Of a DNA stretch of 64,000 bases, positions 46,030 through 55,170 are shown piece by piece (position 1 is the first letter of the stretch; each line of letters begins with the position of its first letter). The stretch comes from Paenibacillus allorhizosphaerae. GTDB lineage: Bacteria > Bacillota > Bacilli > Paenibacillales > NBRC-103111. The translations under genes and the position numbers were made by a program. Location: NCBI RefSeq assembly GCF_910594985.1, contig NZ_CAJVCE010000006.1:248001-312000 (forward strand), written 5' to 3'. The notes beneath the pieces were generated by a model that did not search any database, was not told where the DNA came from, and was given only the letters and a program-made list of their open reading frames with translations.

Positions 46030-46217
46030 GTAGTCGGGTGAGTCAGTTGAGAGACGCTAATTGCGTGCAATCGTGGTAAAACAAAAGGGGTCAACAGAAT
46101 TAGGGCTACCAAGATGGAATAAGTCGTTACCACAATTTGTGAATAATCACTCGGCACACGCTTTACAAGCACAGACATTACCACCTCAATAAAGAATTTC
46201 GCGTGAACTCAGAACCC

Positions 46218-46676
46218 TTATATCTTCCTCTTCATTTCAAAGTAGTTTCCATCCCATAAGATAATCATTGTTTGTTCATCTTTAATAATTAAAAAGCTGC
46301 CAGGATTCGTCCAATCATTTATTTTTACAGTTGTAACCGACTTTGAGTTAATTCCAATGTCGCTTAATTGAGTTCTGTATTCTTTTAAAAAATCATCGTT
46401 CGTTATTTCAATTTCCTCATATTCAGAGTTCAAAATTGTCTCCTTGTCAAAGGATGCTTTTTCCTTCATATAAGTCGCCTTCATGCCGATAATGCGCTCA
46501 TCAACAGCAGTCGATACGGGCGTAGAACCAATCCACTTCTGAACGGTCCAATCGCCATAATATGAAGGCGTTGGAGCTGTAGAAGGCGTTGCGGGCATAT
46601 TGTAGTTGATCTTGCCAAAAGAGCAAATGACTAGCACTATTAAAAGTAGTGTAGAGCTATAGAATGAATTTTTCAT
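46218..46676 (-). CDS. Hypothetical exported or membrane-anchored protein, 152 residues
   Basis: The first 25 residues are a hydrophobic export signal or anchor (SSTLLLIVLVICSFGKINY). The cysteine is not in a standard lipobox, since Ile stands at position -1, so lipid modification is doubtful. A proline/threonine linker (MPATPSTAPTPSYYGD) leads to a folded region with WTVQKWIGSTPVS and an end ILWDGNYFEMKRK. The pattern recalls small Bacillus exported proteins of unknown role. It is alone and AT-rich. Confidence 0.7.
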   Translation of the reverse strand: MKNSFYSSTLLLIVLVICSFGKINYNMPATPSTAPTPSYYGDWTVQKWIGSTPVSTAVDERIIGMKATYMKEKASFDKETILNSEYEEIEITNDDFLKEYRTQLSDIGINSKSVTTVKINDWTNPGSFLIIKDEQTMIILWDGNYFEMKRKI

Positions 46677-46911
46677 GTATTGACCTCCATCTAATATCGG
46701 CTATATATCATAGACGATGGTAAAACTTATATGGTTTCGTAAAATCTGTCCGGGCTATTGTACCCGTTTAGCAGAAGCAACTTGTTGGAACATCTTCATC
46801 GTACAGCCACATTGCTTCCAATACACAACTCGGAAGCAAGTTGTATTGACAATTACCGTCGATCTATTATTCTTAGTTCAAATGTAAATATGAGGAGAGG
46901 GACTAGCGGCG

Positions 46912-47994
46912 ATGGCACATACAGCTACATTTATCATTATCGGGGGTGCTGGCTTTCGGGCGCAGTATTTTTTGCGGATTGCACACGCACTGCCGGAGAG
47001 CTTCCGGATCAGCGGTTTGGTCATAAGAGACGAAGAAAAGGCGAAAGCCATGGAGCGGCAGTGGAAGGTTCCTGCCTTCAGAACGCTTGAGGATGCTCTT
47101 GCCGGGGAGAAGCCGGATTTCGCAGTGATCTCCGTCAGCCGTGGAGCCGCATCCGGTTATTTGCTGGATCTGGCGGACAAGGGAATACCGGCATTGGTCG
47201 AAACGCCGCCTGCTCCGGATATGGAAGCCATGCTCGAGCTGCATGATCAGCTTTCGAAACGAGAAGCTAGAGTACAGGTCGCGGAGCAGTATCATTTCCA
47301 CCCGCTGCATACGGCAAGGCAGGCGGTGATCGAAGCTGGGCTGCTTGGCAGGGTGACGCAGGCAACCGTATCCATATCGCAAACGTATCATGCCGTAAGC
47401 CTCATGCGAAAAATGCTTGGCATCCGGTTTGAAGACGCTATTATTCGCGGAATGCGGTTCAAGTCGCCGGTTGTCGCCGGACCGGGGCGCGGAGGCCCGC
47501 CGCAAGAGGAGAAAATCATAACCGAGCCCCGTGATATGGCTTGGCTTGAGTTTGGCGAAAAGCTCGCAATATACGATTTCGCCAAGGATCAGCATCGTTC
47601 GTGGATCCGTTCCAACCATCTCGCCGTTCGCGGCGACAGGGGGGAAATATTCGATCGCCGTTTGAGTGTTCTGGCCGATTACAAGACGCCGCTTCATCTG
47701 GAGTTCAAACGGATCAACAGTGGAGAGGAAGAGAATCAAGAGGGGCATTATTTGCAAGGCTATATAGCCGGAGAACGCTGGATTTATAAAAATCCATTCG
47801 TTCCTGCAAGGCTGTACGACGACGAAATCGCGATCGCAACCTGCTTGCAGAAGATGGCCGAATATGCGGCGGGCGGACCGAGCTTTTACAGTCTGGCGGA
47901 GGCGTCACAGGATCATTATCTCGGCCTTCTTATCGAGCAGGCGATTCGGACCGGAGAAACGATCAAATCGGCGCGGCAGCCTTGGGCTGAATAA
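46912..47994 (+). CDS. Gfo/Idh/MocA family oxidoreductase
   Basis: A 360-residue NAD(P)-dependent dehydrogenase. The Rossmann start is FIIIGGAGFRAQYFLRIAHA (a GGAG-x-R variation of GxGxxG); residues 60-110 read EDALAGEKPDFAVISVSRGA and IPALVETPPAPDM, where the conserved EKP is replaced by ETP. The C-terminal alpha/beta domain ends in YSLAEASQDHYLGLLIEQAI. The usual catalytic Lys of EKP is therefore missing, and activity may differ. The ribosome site is GGAGAGGG. It probably works on a sugar or inositol derivative. Confidence 0.88.
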   Translation: MAHTATFIIIGGAGFRAQYFLRIAHALPESFRISGLVIRDEEKAKAMERQWKVPAFRTLEDALAGEKPDFAVISVSRGAASGYLLDLADKGIPALVETPPAPDMEAMLELHDQLSKREARVQVAEQYHFHPLHTARQAVIEAGLLGRVTQATVSISQTYHAVSLMRKMLGIRFEDAIIRGMRFKSPVVAGPGRGGPPQEEKIITEPRDMAWLEFGEKLAIYDFAKDQHRSWIRSNHLAVRGDRGEIFDRRLSVLADYKTPLHLEFKRINSGEEENQEGHYLQGYIAGERWIYKNPFVPARLYDDEIAIATCLQKMAEYAAGGPSFYSLAEASQDHYLGLLIEQAIRTGETIKSARQPWAE

Positions 47995-47997
47995 AGC

Positions 47998-48037
47998 AAA
48001 CAGGCATATCTCCATTCAGGGGCGTATGCCTGTTTTT
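47998..48037 (+). terminator. Terminator after the Gfo/Idh/MocA gene
   Basis: AAACAGGCATA pairs with TATGCCTGTTT and is followed by TTGCT. It begins four bases after the stop codon. Confidence 0.85.
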
Positions 48038-48060
48038 GCTATAATATCTGAATTGATTAG

Positions 48061-48183
48061 CTACCTACCCGCCCGAGTCGGGGCTATTCCAAGGCGGAGG
48101 CGAGCTCGCTGCAAGTCTTCCTTTGCGTCATGGATTGGATCTTTTGATACGTCTAAACCAACAACTTTTGTGTAATCCTTCAT
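48061..48183 (-). CDS. Small ORF of 40 residues with a strong ribosome site
   Basis: The ATG at 48183 is preceded by AAAGGAG at the best spacing. The start MKDYTKVVGLDVSKD resembles the first residues of IS110-type transposases, but the rest (AKEDLQRARLRLGIAP) does not. It could be the head of a lost IS110 element fused to other DNA, or a real small protein. A long nested dyad lies directly upstream. Confidence 0.4.
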   Translation of the reverse strand: MKDYTKVVGLDVSKDPIHDAKEDLQRARLRLGIAPTRAGR

Positions 48184-48211
48184 GGTAGCGGCTCCTTTCG
48201 AATGTAGCTCT

Positions 48212-48255
48212 GCATTTGGTTTTAGTAGAATTCACTACACATTGTTACCAAATGC
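48212..48255. promoter_or_regulatory. Nested inverted repeats upstream of the 40-residue ORF
   Basis: GCATTTGGT (48212-48220) and ACCAAATGC (48247-48255) are perfect inverted arms. Between them TAGTAGAATTCACTA is itself a near palindrome. The set could be a two-part operator, an RNA leader hairpin or an old insertion scar. Confidence 0.45.
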
Positions 48256-48338
48256 AATCTACGTTAAGCAAATGGGACCGCCTAGTTCATTATGACTAAC
48301 GTACGCTGAATGCTGATAATGACGACTCCAAAACTTAT

Positions 48339-48854
48339 TTAATCCGCAATTACACATACAACCGGCACCGGCTTCTGATTCCCGACTATGACTTGTTTAA
48401 TACCAAAACCGGCGTTCATCAGATTTTGACTCGTCCGTTCGGCAATAAACCGGAGCTTATCCGCAGCCGGTGGCTGATTAAACAAATAAACAGTGCCTTC
48501 TGGCGACATTCGTCTTCTGATAATTTCCAACTCACGGTCAGCTTTCTTCCAGAACAAATTGATGTTCACGGCAAATATCTTATTAAACTGACTTTGACCC
48601 AACTCCGCTTCGTGGAATTTGGCGGCAAGAAATTTTGCCTTCCCCGCTAATTCATGTTCAGCATTCTTTTTCCTTGCCTTGTGTATCATTTTATCTGATT
48701 GATCAATAGCGGTTATCATCCCATCGACTAACTTTCTGCTGATCAAGGAAACCGCCGATCCAGGTCCGCAACCGATTTCAAGCATGCGGTCGTATGGAGC
48801 CACCTCTAGCACATCTACTGCCCATTGGATCCGATCAGCAATGATTCCCTCCAT
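48339..48854 (-). CDS. SAM-dependent methyltransferase
   Basis: A 171-residue class I methyltransferase from the ATG at 48854, chosen for its AGGTGGG ribosome site; the frame is open further upstream but that part is repeat DNA. Motif I is MLEIGCGPGSAVSLISRKL, with ITAIDQSDKMI as the acidic loop and FAVNINLFWKKADRELEIIR later. The ending VYLFNQPPA and NAGFGIKQV are standard. The substrate is unknown. The frame does not overlap accD when this start is used. Confidence 0.85.
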   Translation of the reverse strand: MEGIIADRIQWAVDVLEVAPYDRMLEIGCGPGSAVSLISRKLVDGMITAIDQSDKMIHKARKKNAEHELAGKAKFLAAKFHEAELGQSQFNKIFAVNINLFWKKADRELEIIRRRMSPEGTVYLFNQPPAADKLRFIAERTSQNLMNAGFGIKQVIVGNQKPVPVVCVIAD

Positions 48855-48897
48855 AAGAATATCCCACCTGATTCGTCGTGAAATATGTTTGAACATG

Positions 48898-48945
48898 CAG
48901 ACTGCCGCTATGCTTGTTGAACTATCGTATCCGTCAGCGGATTGC
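48898..48945 (-). repeat. 3'-end repeat element, copy 9 (one arm)
   Basis: CTTGTTGAACTATCGTATCCGTCAGCGG matches the right arm; ACTGCCGCTA before it matches the hairpin side. The stop codon of accD (TGA) lies inside the arm, so the last accD codons are repeat-derived. Confidence 0.6.
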
Positions 48946-49857
48946 CGAAGCATTACCTCTTGCTACTTCTTCTATCATATTGTTGATAAATGAAGTATCT
49001 ATTTTATGTATCTGTAGTATTTTTATTAAGGTTGATTTCATGTCCTTTCTATGAACCACTTTATCTATTTGACCATGCTGTAAGTTAAATTCTGCTGTTT
49101 GGAACTGTTGTGGTAATTTTTGACGCATCGTTTGTTCAATAACGATTCGACCTGCGAAACCAATAATGGTTTCGGGTTCCGCTAATATAATATCCCCAAG
49201 GCTGGCGAAGCTCGCTGTTACCCCACCTAAAGTTGGATTGGTCAATACGGAGATATAGAAGCCACCTTGCTCGCTGAATCTGGCTATGGCAGCGCTTGTT
49301 TTTGCCATTTGCATTAAACTCAAGATACTTTCCTGCATTCTGGCGCCGGATGCAGTAGAAAATACAATGAGCGGGTACTTTTTCTGAGTTGTTTTTTCAA
49401 TTGCTCTAGTTATTTTTTCACCCACTACGGAACCCATGCTACCCGTAAAAAAATCAAAACTCATGATAGCGATGACGACCGGTACTCCACCAATCGTACC
49501 TTCACCTGTTATGACAGCCTCGGATAGACCCGACTTTTTTGTTTCTCGTTGTAACTTCTCCGTATACCCGTCAAATTCTAGTGGGTCTTCAGAAATCATA
49601 TCACTATCATATTCGAAAAGTCGCCCTTCGTCCAAAGTAAACTGAACTCTTTCTCTCGCATTCATTGCAAAATGATACCCGCAAGTAACACAAACTTTCA
49701 GATTTTTTTCCAACTCTTTATTAAACAGAATAGCATTACATTTTTTACATTTACCCGTTAATCCTTCAGGTATCTCGCGTTTCGATTTTTCTCTGACATC
49801 ACTTGGGGGTAAGGTGGCATACTTTTTAGGTTTTTTTTGAAAAATTTCTCTAAACAT
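48934..49857 (-). CDS. accD: Acetyl-CoA carboxylase carboxyltransferase beta subunit, orphan copy
   Basis: A 307-residue protein from the ATG at 49857 (a TTG six codons upstream is possible). The zinc ribbon [20 protein letters not shown] and a following CGYHF give four cysteines as in AccD. The carboxyltransferase core shows [50 protein letters not shown] and [18 protein letters not shown]. It would transfer carboxyl from carboxybiotin to acetyl-CoA together with AccA. No accA follows, unlike the usual accDA pair, and the gene is AT-rich. It is therefore likely a second, acquired copy, possibly a drug-tolerant one. Confidence 0.88.
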   Translation of the reverse strand: MFREIFQKKPKKYATLPPSDVREKSKREIPEGLTGKCKKCNAILFNKELEKNLKVCVTCGYHFAMNARERVQFTLDEGRLFEYDSDMISEDPLEFDGYTEKLQRETKKSGLSEAVITGEGTIGGVPVVIAIMSFDFFTGSMGSVVGEKITRAIEKTTQKKYPLIVFSTASGARMQESILSLMQMAKTSAAIARFSEQGGFYISVLTNPTLGGVTASFASLGDIILAEPETIIGFAGRIVIEQTMRQKLPQQFQTAEFNLQHGQIDKVVHRKDMKSTLIKILQIHKIDTSFINNMIEEVARGNASAIR

Positions 49858-49871
49858 GGTTTCTCGTAAGT

Positions 49872-51002
49872 TCAAGTCGTTAATTTAGCATATACAACAA
49901 AGAACACCATCACTTCTCCAACAATGATGTAATTTGGTATAAAGAAAAACAAATCCACTGCAAAAAAAGCTCCAAGTAATCCTAATAATAACGCTAAATG
50001 AGAGATCCCCAATCTTTGATGAACATGTCTATATTTATGGAAGACCAACGAGGTTGAAAAAAAGTAAAGCAATACCGATCCAAAAATAAAGCTTAACATA
50101 AATGAATAGTTTAATTGTTCCAAAAATAGCAACTGAATCGAAGCTGCGATCATACACATGGACAAATAAATGAATAAATGACCATAAATTATCGTTTGCC
50201 CTGCAGTCTCTATTGTTTTGTTCACTTTCTTTTCGACATTGTCAAAATATTGCCACCACATAGCAATAATTAATAAAAAAGTTATTGACGCAAATAAAAT
50301 AGATTGCCACGTCCAGTAGCTAGACTGCAATACCGTTAGTATACTGATTACTGCTTCGCCAAGAAGAATAAGTGTAAACAGGGAGAAGCGTTCTAATAAA
50401 TGGTGAGTATTTATGGGGCTTTTCACCAAGTATTGCCGACCTATTAATGGGAGCAATATGTCTACAGCAATTCCTGCATATAAAACTACATAACGAATCC
50501 ACGAGTCAAAGAATAGTGATAAAGAAGATATCACCAAACCAATCCAAAAGCGACTCCCCAAATAACGGGCAGTGATTTTTCTATGAGCTTCTTCTTTCTT
50601 TTGTACCGAAAGATATTGAATGGCAGTCATCGCTCTTAAACCAACATAGCCTACTAAGAATGGAATATAGTATTGATCAAAATTAACCGATAGGCTTGCC
50701 GTCATGATTAATACAAAAAATAATTGTAAAATCAGAAATATCCGGTGAGATACGGTATCTTGTCCAAACCGATTTACAAAGAGTGATTGCCCTACCCAAG
50801 CCCACCAGATCGGAACAAAGATTAGGACGAATTTCGTTAAGTACTCTACTGGTATTGAGCCATTGTCGACATGTAACAAGACATGGCTCGCTCTTGAAAC
50901 AGCCGCTACAAAAAGTAGATCGTAAAATAGTTCCAGCCAGGTAACTTTCTTCTCAGCAAATGCTGCGCTATGTTGAAATCCCGGTGCGTGTTTATTCATC
51001 AT
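49872..51002 (-). CDS. Low temperature requirement A (LtrA) family membrane protein
   Basis: A 376-residue integral membrane protein with about ten hydrophobic segments. The N terminus [20 protein letters not shown] and the motif [20 protein letters not shown] are diagnostic for LtrA proteins. The ATG pair at 51002 and 50999 has AAAGGAG. Its stop codon lies about 15 bases before the accD ATG, so the two form an unusual operon. LtrA was named in Listeria for growth in the cold; its molecular role is not settled. Confidence 0.9.
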   Translation of the reverse strand: MMNKHAPGFQHSAAFAEKKVTWLELFYDLLFVAAVSRASHVLLHVDNGSIPVEYLTKFVLIFVPIWWAWVGQSLFVNRFGQDTVSHRIFLILQLFFVLIMTASLSVNFDQYYIPFLVGYVGLRAMTAIQYLSVQKKEEAHRKITARYLGSRFWIGLVISSLSLFFDSWIRYVVLYAGIAVDILLPLIGRQYLVKSPINTHHLLERFSLFTLILLGEAVISILTVLQSSYWTWQSILFASITFLLIIAMWWQYFDNVEKKVNKTIETAGQTIIYGHLFIYLSMCMIAASIQLLFLEQLNYSFMLSFIFGSVLLYFFSTSLVFHKYRHVHQRLGISHLALLLGLLGAFFAVDLFFFIPNYIIVGEVMVFFVVYAKLTT

Positions 51003-51369
51003 TGTGCTCCTTTGCTTGGATGTGTTCCGTTACTTCAACGATCCGGAGCGTGTCGCGAGGCACCGCTCTATATTCCTCATATTATCATAAATGGAATTAT
51101 CCCGCCCGTTGCTTCAACGCACATCAAAGAGGAGCAATACGCTTTTCTGTGATTTTATTTGAGTAATTTTGTGTCACTGCACAGCTGCTGCAACTTCTTC
51201 TTGGGCTAGCGGCAACATTTTGACTATTTTATACGTCTAGCATTAGCGGACATAGGTCTCTGGTTGGTTTTTTTTGGGAGTTACAATTTATTACACAATT
51301 TTGGTTACTTCGACAATCCCAATGTGCTACATTATCTCTGGCTTTATATAAAAAGAAACAATTGGGAGG
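51003..51369. other. Intergenic stretch, divergent promoters
   Basis: About 365 bases between ltrA and the secreted protein gene. Both promoters should lie here. No conserved element, repeat arm or small gene was recognised. Confidence 0.5.
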
Positions 51370-51894
51370 ATGATGGATGTGAACCATCGGAACAAATCGA
51401 AGGCCAAATGGTTGCGCACGATGCTGGCTGCCCTGACGCTTGCAGTGGCAGTTCCCGTATCCACGGCGTTCGCCGACGGACCCGCAGTGGAATCCAGAGC
51501 AGTGGGTAACACGGCTGGAGCCGCGCCCAACGTCACGATTATTCGCGCTAACGGGGGGAGCATAACCCCGATGGGAGCCGGCGAGTGGGATTACCTCGGT
51601 CAGCGCTCGACGGTTTCCACGCAAAACCCGACCAACTACGTTCACTCCGGCGGCGGCGATTTTAAGTTCCAGGTTATGAGCGGTCCGAGCGGCGGCGCCT
51701 GGTATCAGCTGCGGGAATACGATCCGGGCAGCAATGCGGACGAAGTCGTGACCGGCTATGAGTACTTTCTGTATCCTGGTGACACGCTGATCTATCGGGG
51801 GATCAGCAACTATGTCGACGGCGACAACAAGAAGGCAGAATTTTACGTATACGAAAGCTTCAGCGGATCCGGTTCCGTGAAGTATTGGGATTAA
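51370..51894 (+). CDS. Secreted hypothetical protein
   Basis: About 170-174 residues, start uncertain: ATG at 51370 or 51373, or GTG at 51379, all after GGGAGG. A basic segment (RNKSKAKWLR) and hydrophobic core (MLAALTLAVAVPVSTAFA) make a clear signal peptide, cut after AFA. The mature domain of about 135 residues is rich in Gly, Ser and Tyr and seems to be all beta (GEWDYLGQRST; GGAWYQLREYDPGS; TGYEYFLYPGDTLIYRG). No family is recognised. It is alone and has its own terminator. Confidence 0.75.
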   Translation: MMDVNHRNKSKAKWLRTMLAALTLAVAVPVSTAFADGPAVESRAVGNTAGAAPNVTIIRANGGSITPMGAGEWDYLGQRSTVSTQNPTNYVHSGGGDFKFQVMSGPSGGAWYQLREYDPGSNADEVVTGYEYFLYPGDTLIYRGISNYVDGDNKKAEFYVYESFSGSGSVKYWD

Positions 51895-51923
51895 TCCTGT
51901 TTCATCCCAGTTCCGATAGGGTA

Positions 51924-51950
51924 GGGGGTACCGGTAGCGGTACCCCCTTC
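51924..51950 (+). terminator. Terminator after the secreted protein gene
   Basis: GGGGGTACC pairs with GGTACCCCC and is followed by TTCTTGC. It starts 30 bases after the stop codon. Confidence 0.75.
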
Positions 51951-52000
51951 TTGCATTTACACACTCCAGCGGCCACTGCCACCACCCGCTAATACACGGA

Positions 52001-52036
52001 TAAAAATGTAAGAACCCTCCGCATCCGGAGAGTTCT
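52001..52036 (-). terminator. Terminator after the 139-residue hypothetical gene
   Basis: On the minus strand AGAACTCTCCGG pairs with CGGAGGGTTCT and is followed by TACATTTTTA. It lies about 75 bases after the stop codon. Confidence 0.75.
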
Positions 52037-52110
52037 CTAGTTTGTTAAGCCTACTTGATTGATATGATAAAAAACCGTTTTGCCTTTAAGCAAAGATTTA
52101 CAAAGTTCAA

Positions 52111-52530
52111 TCAGACTTGGTATATGTTCACGTATCCACATATGCTTTCATGGATGAATCCCCAACTCTCGAAACTTTTACTCAACCCTTTCATACGAGC
52201 GGTTACCAGCGAAAATGCATTTTCAAGAATTTGAAATTCCTCGGTGGCGATAAAATTCCGCGAAAACTGATGTAAATATGCAATACGCATCCCCAAGGCA
52301 CTAACCATTTCCCGACTGGCGAAATCTATCTTGGACATGGTATCCCCCAAAATCCATTTCAAGACGGAACAATGCACTTCTTCGCATTCAATGACAACGC
52401 TTGTTACTAGTTCACCATTTAGATTCGGAACAGGGATTGAACAGGTAATTCGGAATGAGACGACCAAGCGATGGATCGCTTCCGCCTCTACTCTCACGTT
52501 ACTCGTTTTAGGCAATTTGTCCAACCACAT
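52111..52530 (-). CDS. Hypothetical cytoplasmic protein, 139 residues
   Basis: The ATG is preceded by TGGAGTGA. The protein has no signal or membrane segment and mixes strands in the first half (IHRLVVSFRITCSIPV; LVTSVVIECEEVHCS) and helices in the second (FASREMVSALGMRIAYLHQF). It carries four cysteines. No family is recognised. It is transcribed alone and has a good terminator, which supports a real gene. Confidence 0.65.
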   Translation of the reverse strand: MWLDKLPKTSNVRVEAEAIHRLVVSFRITCSIPVPNLNGELVTSVVIECEEVHCSVLKWILGDTMSKIDFASREMVSALGMRIAYLHQFSRNFIATEEFQILENAFSLVTARMKGLSKSFESWGFIHESICGYVNIYQV

Positions 52531-52629
52531 TCACTCCATTTTATGATAACAATCCGATTGTTTTACAATAACAACAAAATTACGGCATTTTGGGGGCGGC
52601 TCGAGACGCGATCATGCAGCCCTGGACCC

Positions 52630-53103
52630 TCAAATTAAGTTTTCTTTTTCGCCAATATAGGCAAGCAATCGTTCACAACCTTCGTTCACCAATTCGTACA
52701 CCTCGGCAAAGTTGCCCGTATAATACGGATCGGGAACATCGCTTCCCTTATGCTTCGGAACGAAATCCAACAACATCTTTATTTCGCAATGAGTATCATT
52801 CGTAAAGAACTTAGATACGTTTTTCATGTTGCTGGAATCCATCGCGATGATGTATTGAAACTCGTTAAAATCTTCCTTACGAATTTGCCGTGCCCGAATT
52901 CCCGAATCATCAATACGGTATTGCTTCAAGATTTGACGCGTTCCTTTATGAGGAGGTTGGCCGACATGCCAGTCCCCGGTTCCAGCGGAGTCTACTTGGA
53001 TGTTATCTGCAAGTCCCGCTTCATTAATTTTGTGACGTAAAATAGCTTCCGCCATAGGAGATCTGCATATGTTGCCCAAGCAGACGAAGAGTACCTTAAT
53101 CAA
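52630..53103 (-). CDS. Low molecular weight protein-tyrosine phosphatase
   Basis: A 157-residue enzyme with the P-loop VCLGNICRSPMAEAIL (nucleophile C8, R14) and the general acid in VPDPYYTG. The start is a TTG at 53103, preceded by GGATGGGGG. Such phosphatases remove phosphate from tyrosine or arginine in regulatory or exopolysaccharide enzymes. It is alone here. The length and motifs are standard. Confidence 0.93.
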   Translation of the reverse strand: MIKVLFVCLGNICRSPMAEAILRHKINEAGLADNIQVDSAGTGDWHVGQPPHKGTRQILKQYRIDDSGIRARQIRKEDFNEFQYIIAMDSSNMKNVSKFFTNDTHCEIKMLLDFVPKHKGSDVPDPYYTGNFAEVYELVNEGCERLLAYIGEKENLI

Positions 53104-53397
53104 GAAAATCCCCCATCCGTATAATCCCTCAAGTTCTCGGCGAATTTGTACGGGACTTGTTATGTATCGATATGTTCGCCTTCATCATATCTCATTCGCA
53201 GCCGAACTTCCACGATGCCTAAACTCAATTCGCATTTTGGACCCGCCCTCGGGTATACAAGAGACTTAAGATCGCTGAAGCGATACCCCGCGTGCTCGTT
53301 CATTGTCAATCGTTCTGTTTTACCGTAAAATAGGCTCAGCAAACGCTGCGGCTTCATCTTTTCACCGGACTTTTAAAAAAGAGGGGCAACGAGAACA

Positions 53398-54564
53398 TTG
53401 GAAAACTACAGTTACTATTGCAATACCCGTATTGAAATGGGAATGGGCAAATCCGAGCAGCTGCCCGAGTTGTTGAAATCGCTGCAAATCGGTCGGTCGA
53501 TTCTTCTGGTAAGCGATCCTGGTGTGGTCAAGGCCGGCATCGTCCAACCGATCCAGGAGCGGCTCATGGCGGCAGGGTATCGCGTGGTGTTATTCGATGC
53601 CCTCTCTCAAAATCCGCGGGACACCGAATGCCTTGCTGGAGCGAAGCTCTTTGAGGAGCAGCGCCTGGATGCGGTCGTTGCGATCGGAGGCGGGAGCGCC
53701 ATGGATACAGGCAAGGCGATCGCCCTGCTCGGCCCAAACGGCGGAACTCCGATGGATTACATCGAGGGGACAAGGACCTACGCCAACATGGCTTCTATCG
53801 TTTGCGTACCGACCACAGCCGGAACGGGCTCCGAGGTTACCCGTTCTTCGGTCATCACGGAGTCCGCTACGCACCGTAAGCTTACGCTTAAGCATGCGGC
53901 TTTGCGTCCCCTCCTTGCCGTGCTCGACCCCCAGCTGACGTTTACCTTGCCAAAAGCGGTTACGGCCGCAACGGGTGTGGACGCTTTGGTTCACGCCATA
54001 GAAGGATATTCTTGCAAGGTGACCAATCCTATCTCACAGGCGCTAGGAGCAAGGGCAATGAGGACGATCGTAACCGCTCTGCCTGCGGCTTTCCGCGATG
54101 GAAATCATGAGAAGGCGCGGTACGCCATGCTGGAAGGCAGCATGCTGGCCGGCCTTTGCTTCGGCTCCAGCGATGTTGCCGCCGTCCACTGCTTGGCCGA
54201 GGCGCTTGGGGGATTGTACGATACTCCTCATGGGGTAGCGAACTCGGTATTTCTCCCCTATGTGCTGCAATTTAATGCAAAGGCGGAGAGGTCGATCCAT
54301 GCGCAATTGGCCCGGCATATGAACTTTGCCCAAGATGCGGATTCGGACGACCGGGCCGTTCAGAAGTTAATTGCGGGTGTGCGCGAATTTACGCAGCAGC
54401 TGGAAATTCCTAAACTGAGGGAATTGCCCGGCATCCGCCGCGAGGATTTTTCGCGAATCGCCGAGATGGCTTTTCTCAACAACTCCACTCCCAGCAATGT
54501 ACGGCCAATCGGTCGCGACGAATACTTGCGGATTATTGAACAAGCTTATAATGATGAGTTTTGA
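53398..54564 (+). CDS. Iron-containing alcohol dehydrogenase
   Basis: A 388-residue enzyme of the group III alcohol dehydrogenase family. The NAD site is VVAIGGGSAMDTGKAIALL and VCVPTTAGTGSEVT. The metal ligands are in GVDALVHAIEGY, DVAAVHCLAEALG and DTPHGVANSVFLP (Asp and three His). The start is a TTG at 53398 with GAGGGG upstream. It oxidises or reduces a primary alcohol, diol or lactaldehyde; the substrate cannot be told. It is a single gene with its own terminator. Confidence 0.92.
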   Translation: MENYSYYCNTRIEMGMGKSEQLPELLKSLQIGRSILLVSDPGVVKAGIVQPIQERLMAAGYRVVLFDALSQNPRDTECLAGAKLFEEQRLDAVVAIGGGSAMDTGKAIALLGPNGGTPMDYIEGTRTYANMASIVCVPTTAGTGSEVTRSSVITESATHRKLTLKHAALRPLLAVLDPQLTFTLPKAVTAATGVDALVHAIEGYSCKVTNPISQALGARAMRTIVTALPAAFRDGNHEKARYAMLEGSMLAGLCFGSSDVAAVHCLAEALGGLYDTPHGVANSVFLPYVLQFNAKAERSIHAQLARHMNFAQDADSDDRAVQKLIAGVREFTQQLEIPKLRELPGIRREDFSRIAEMAFLNNSTPSNVRPIGRDEYLRIIEQAYNDEF

Positions 54565-54592
54565 GGAAAACGTTACCGCCTCTTGATGTGCC

Positions 54593-54636
54593 AAAAAGGA
54601 GAAAATCTGCCCATTATGCAGGTCTTCTCCTTTTTC
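54593..54636 (+). terminator. Terminator between alcohol dehydrogenase and gpx remnant
   Basis: AAAAAGGAGAA pairs with TTCTCCTTTTT around a loop with a smaller CTGC...GCAG stem. It starts about 30 bases after the dehydrogenase stop codon and is symmetrical enough to work in both directions. Confidence 0.8.
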
Positions 54637-54708
54637 CGTTCCCCCGCTCCGCACTCCTTGCCGCATGTTCACAAATCTGCGACAGCGTAACGATATTGCT
54701 TCGCCGGG

Positions 54709-55128
54709 CTATTGAATTAATGAATCGATGCTGGATCGGATGTTTTCCAAAGCATCGGTAGGCTCGAAGCGACGAATCACTCTGCCCTGCTGGTCAATAA
54801 GAAACTTCGTGAAATTCCATTTGACCGCATCGCCGCACAGCCATTCCGGCGCTTTTTCGGTTACCATCAATTTGAGCAAAGTAGCACTCATATTGTTCTC
54901 CTCGAATCCTTGGAACGGAGCTGCTTTCTTCAAATAATCGAATAAGGGATGCGCATGGTCGCCGTTAACTTCGATCTTGGCGAACATAGGAAATTTCACG
55001 CCATAGTTGATTTGACAAAATTCGGCCGCTTCTTGATGGCTCCCGGGCTCTTGTTCGCCGAATTGATTGCATGGAAAACCGAGAATCTCCACTCCCTGCG
55101 ACCGATATTGCTCATATAGCTTCTGCAA
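54709..55128 (-). pseudogene. Glutathione peroxidase lacking its N terminus
   Basis: The readable 139 residues (from a TTG at 55128) match the last four-fifths of glutathione peroxidase: GVEILGFPCNQFGEQEPGS, VKFPMFAKIEVNGDHAHPLF and WNFTKFLIDQQGRVIRRFEP. The first 35 or so residues, including the catalytic cysteine, are missing. The frame continues upstream for 14 codons (PDGRPAWLLPQFDD) and meets the stop codon of the DsbA-like gene in the same frame. No ribosome site is present. A deletion has joined the two genes. Confidence 0.75.
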
Positions 55129-55170
55129 ATCGTCAAACTGCGGGAGCAGCCAAGCGGGTCTTCCATCTGG

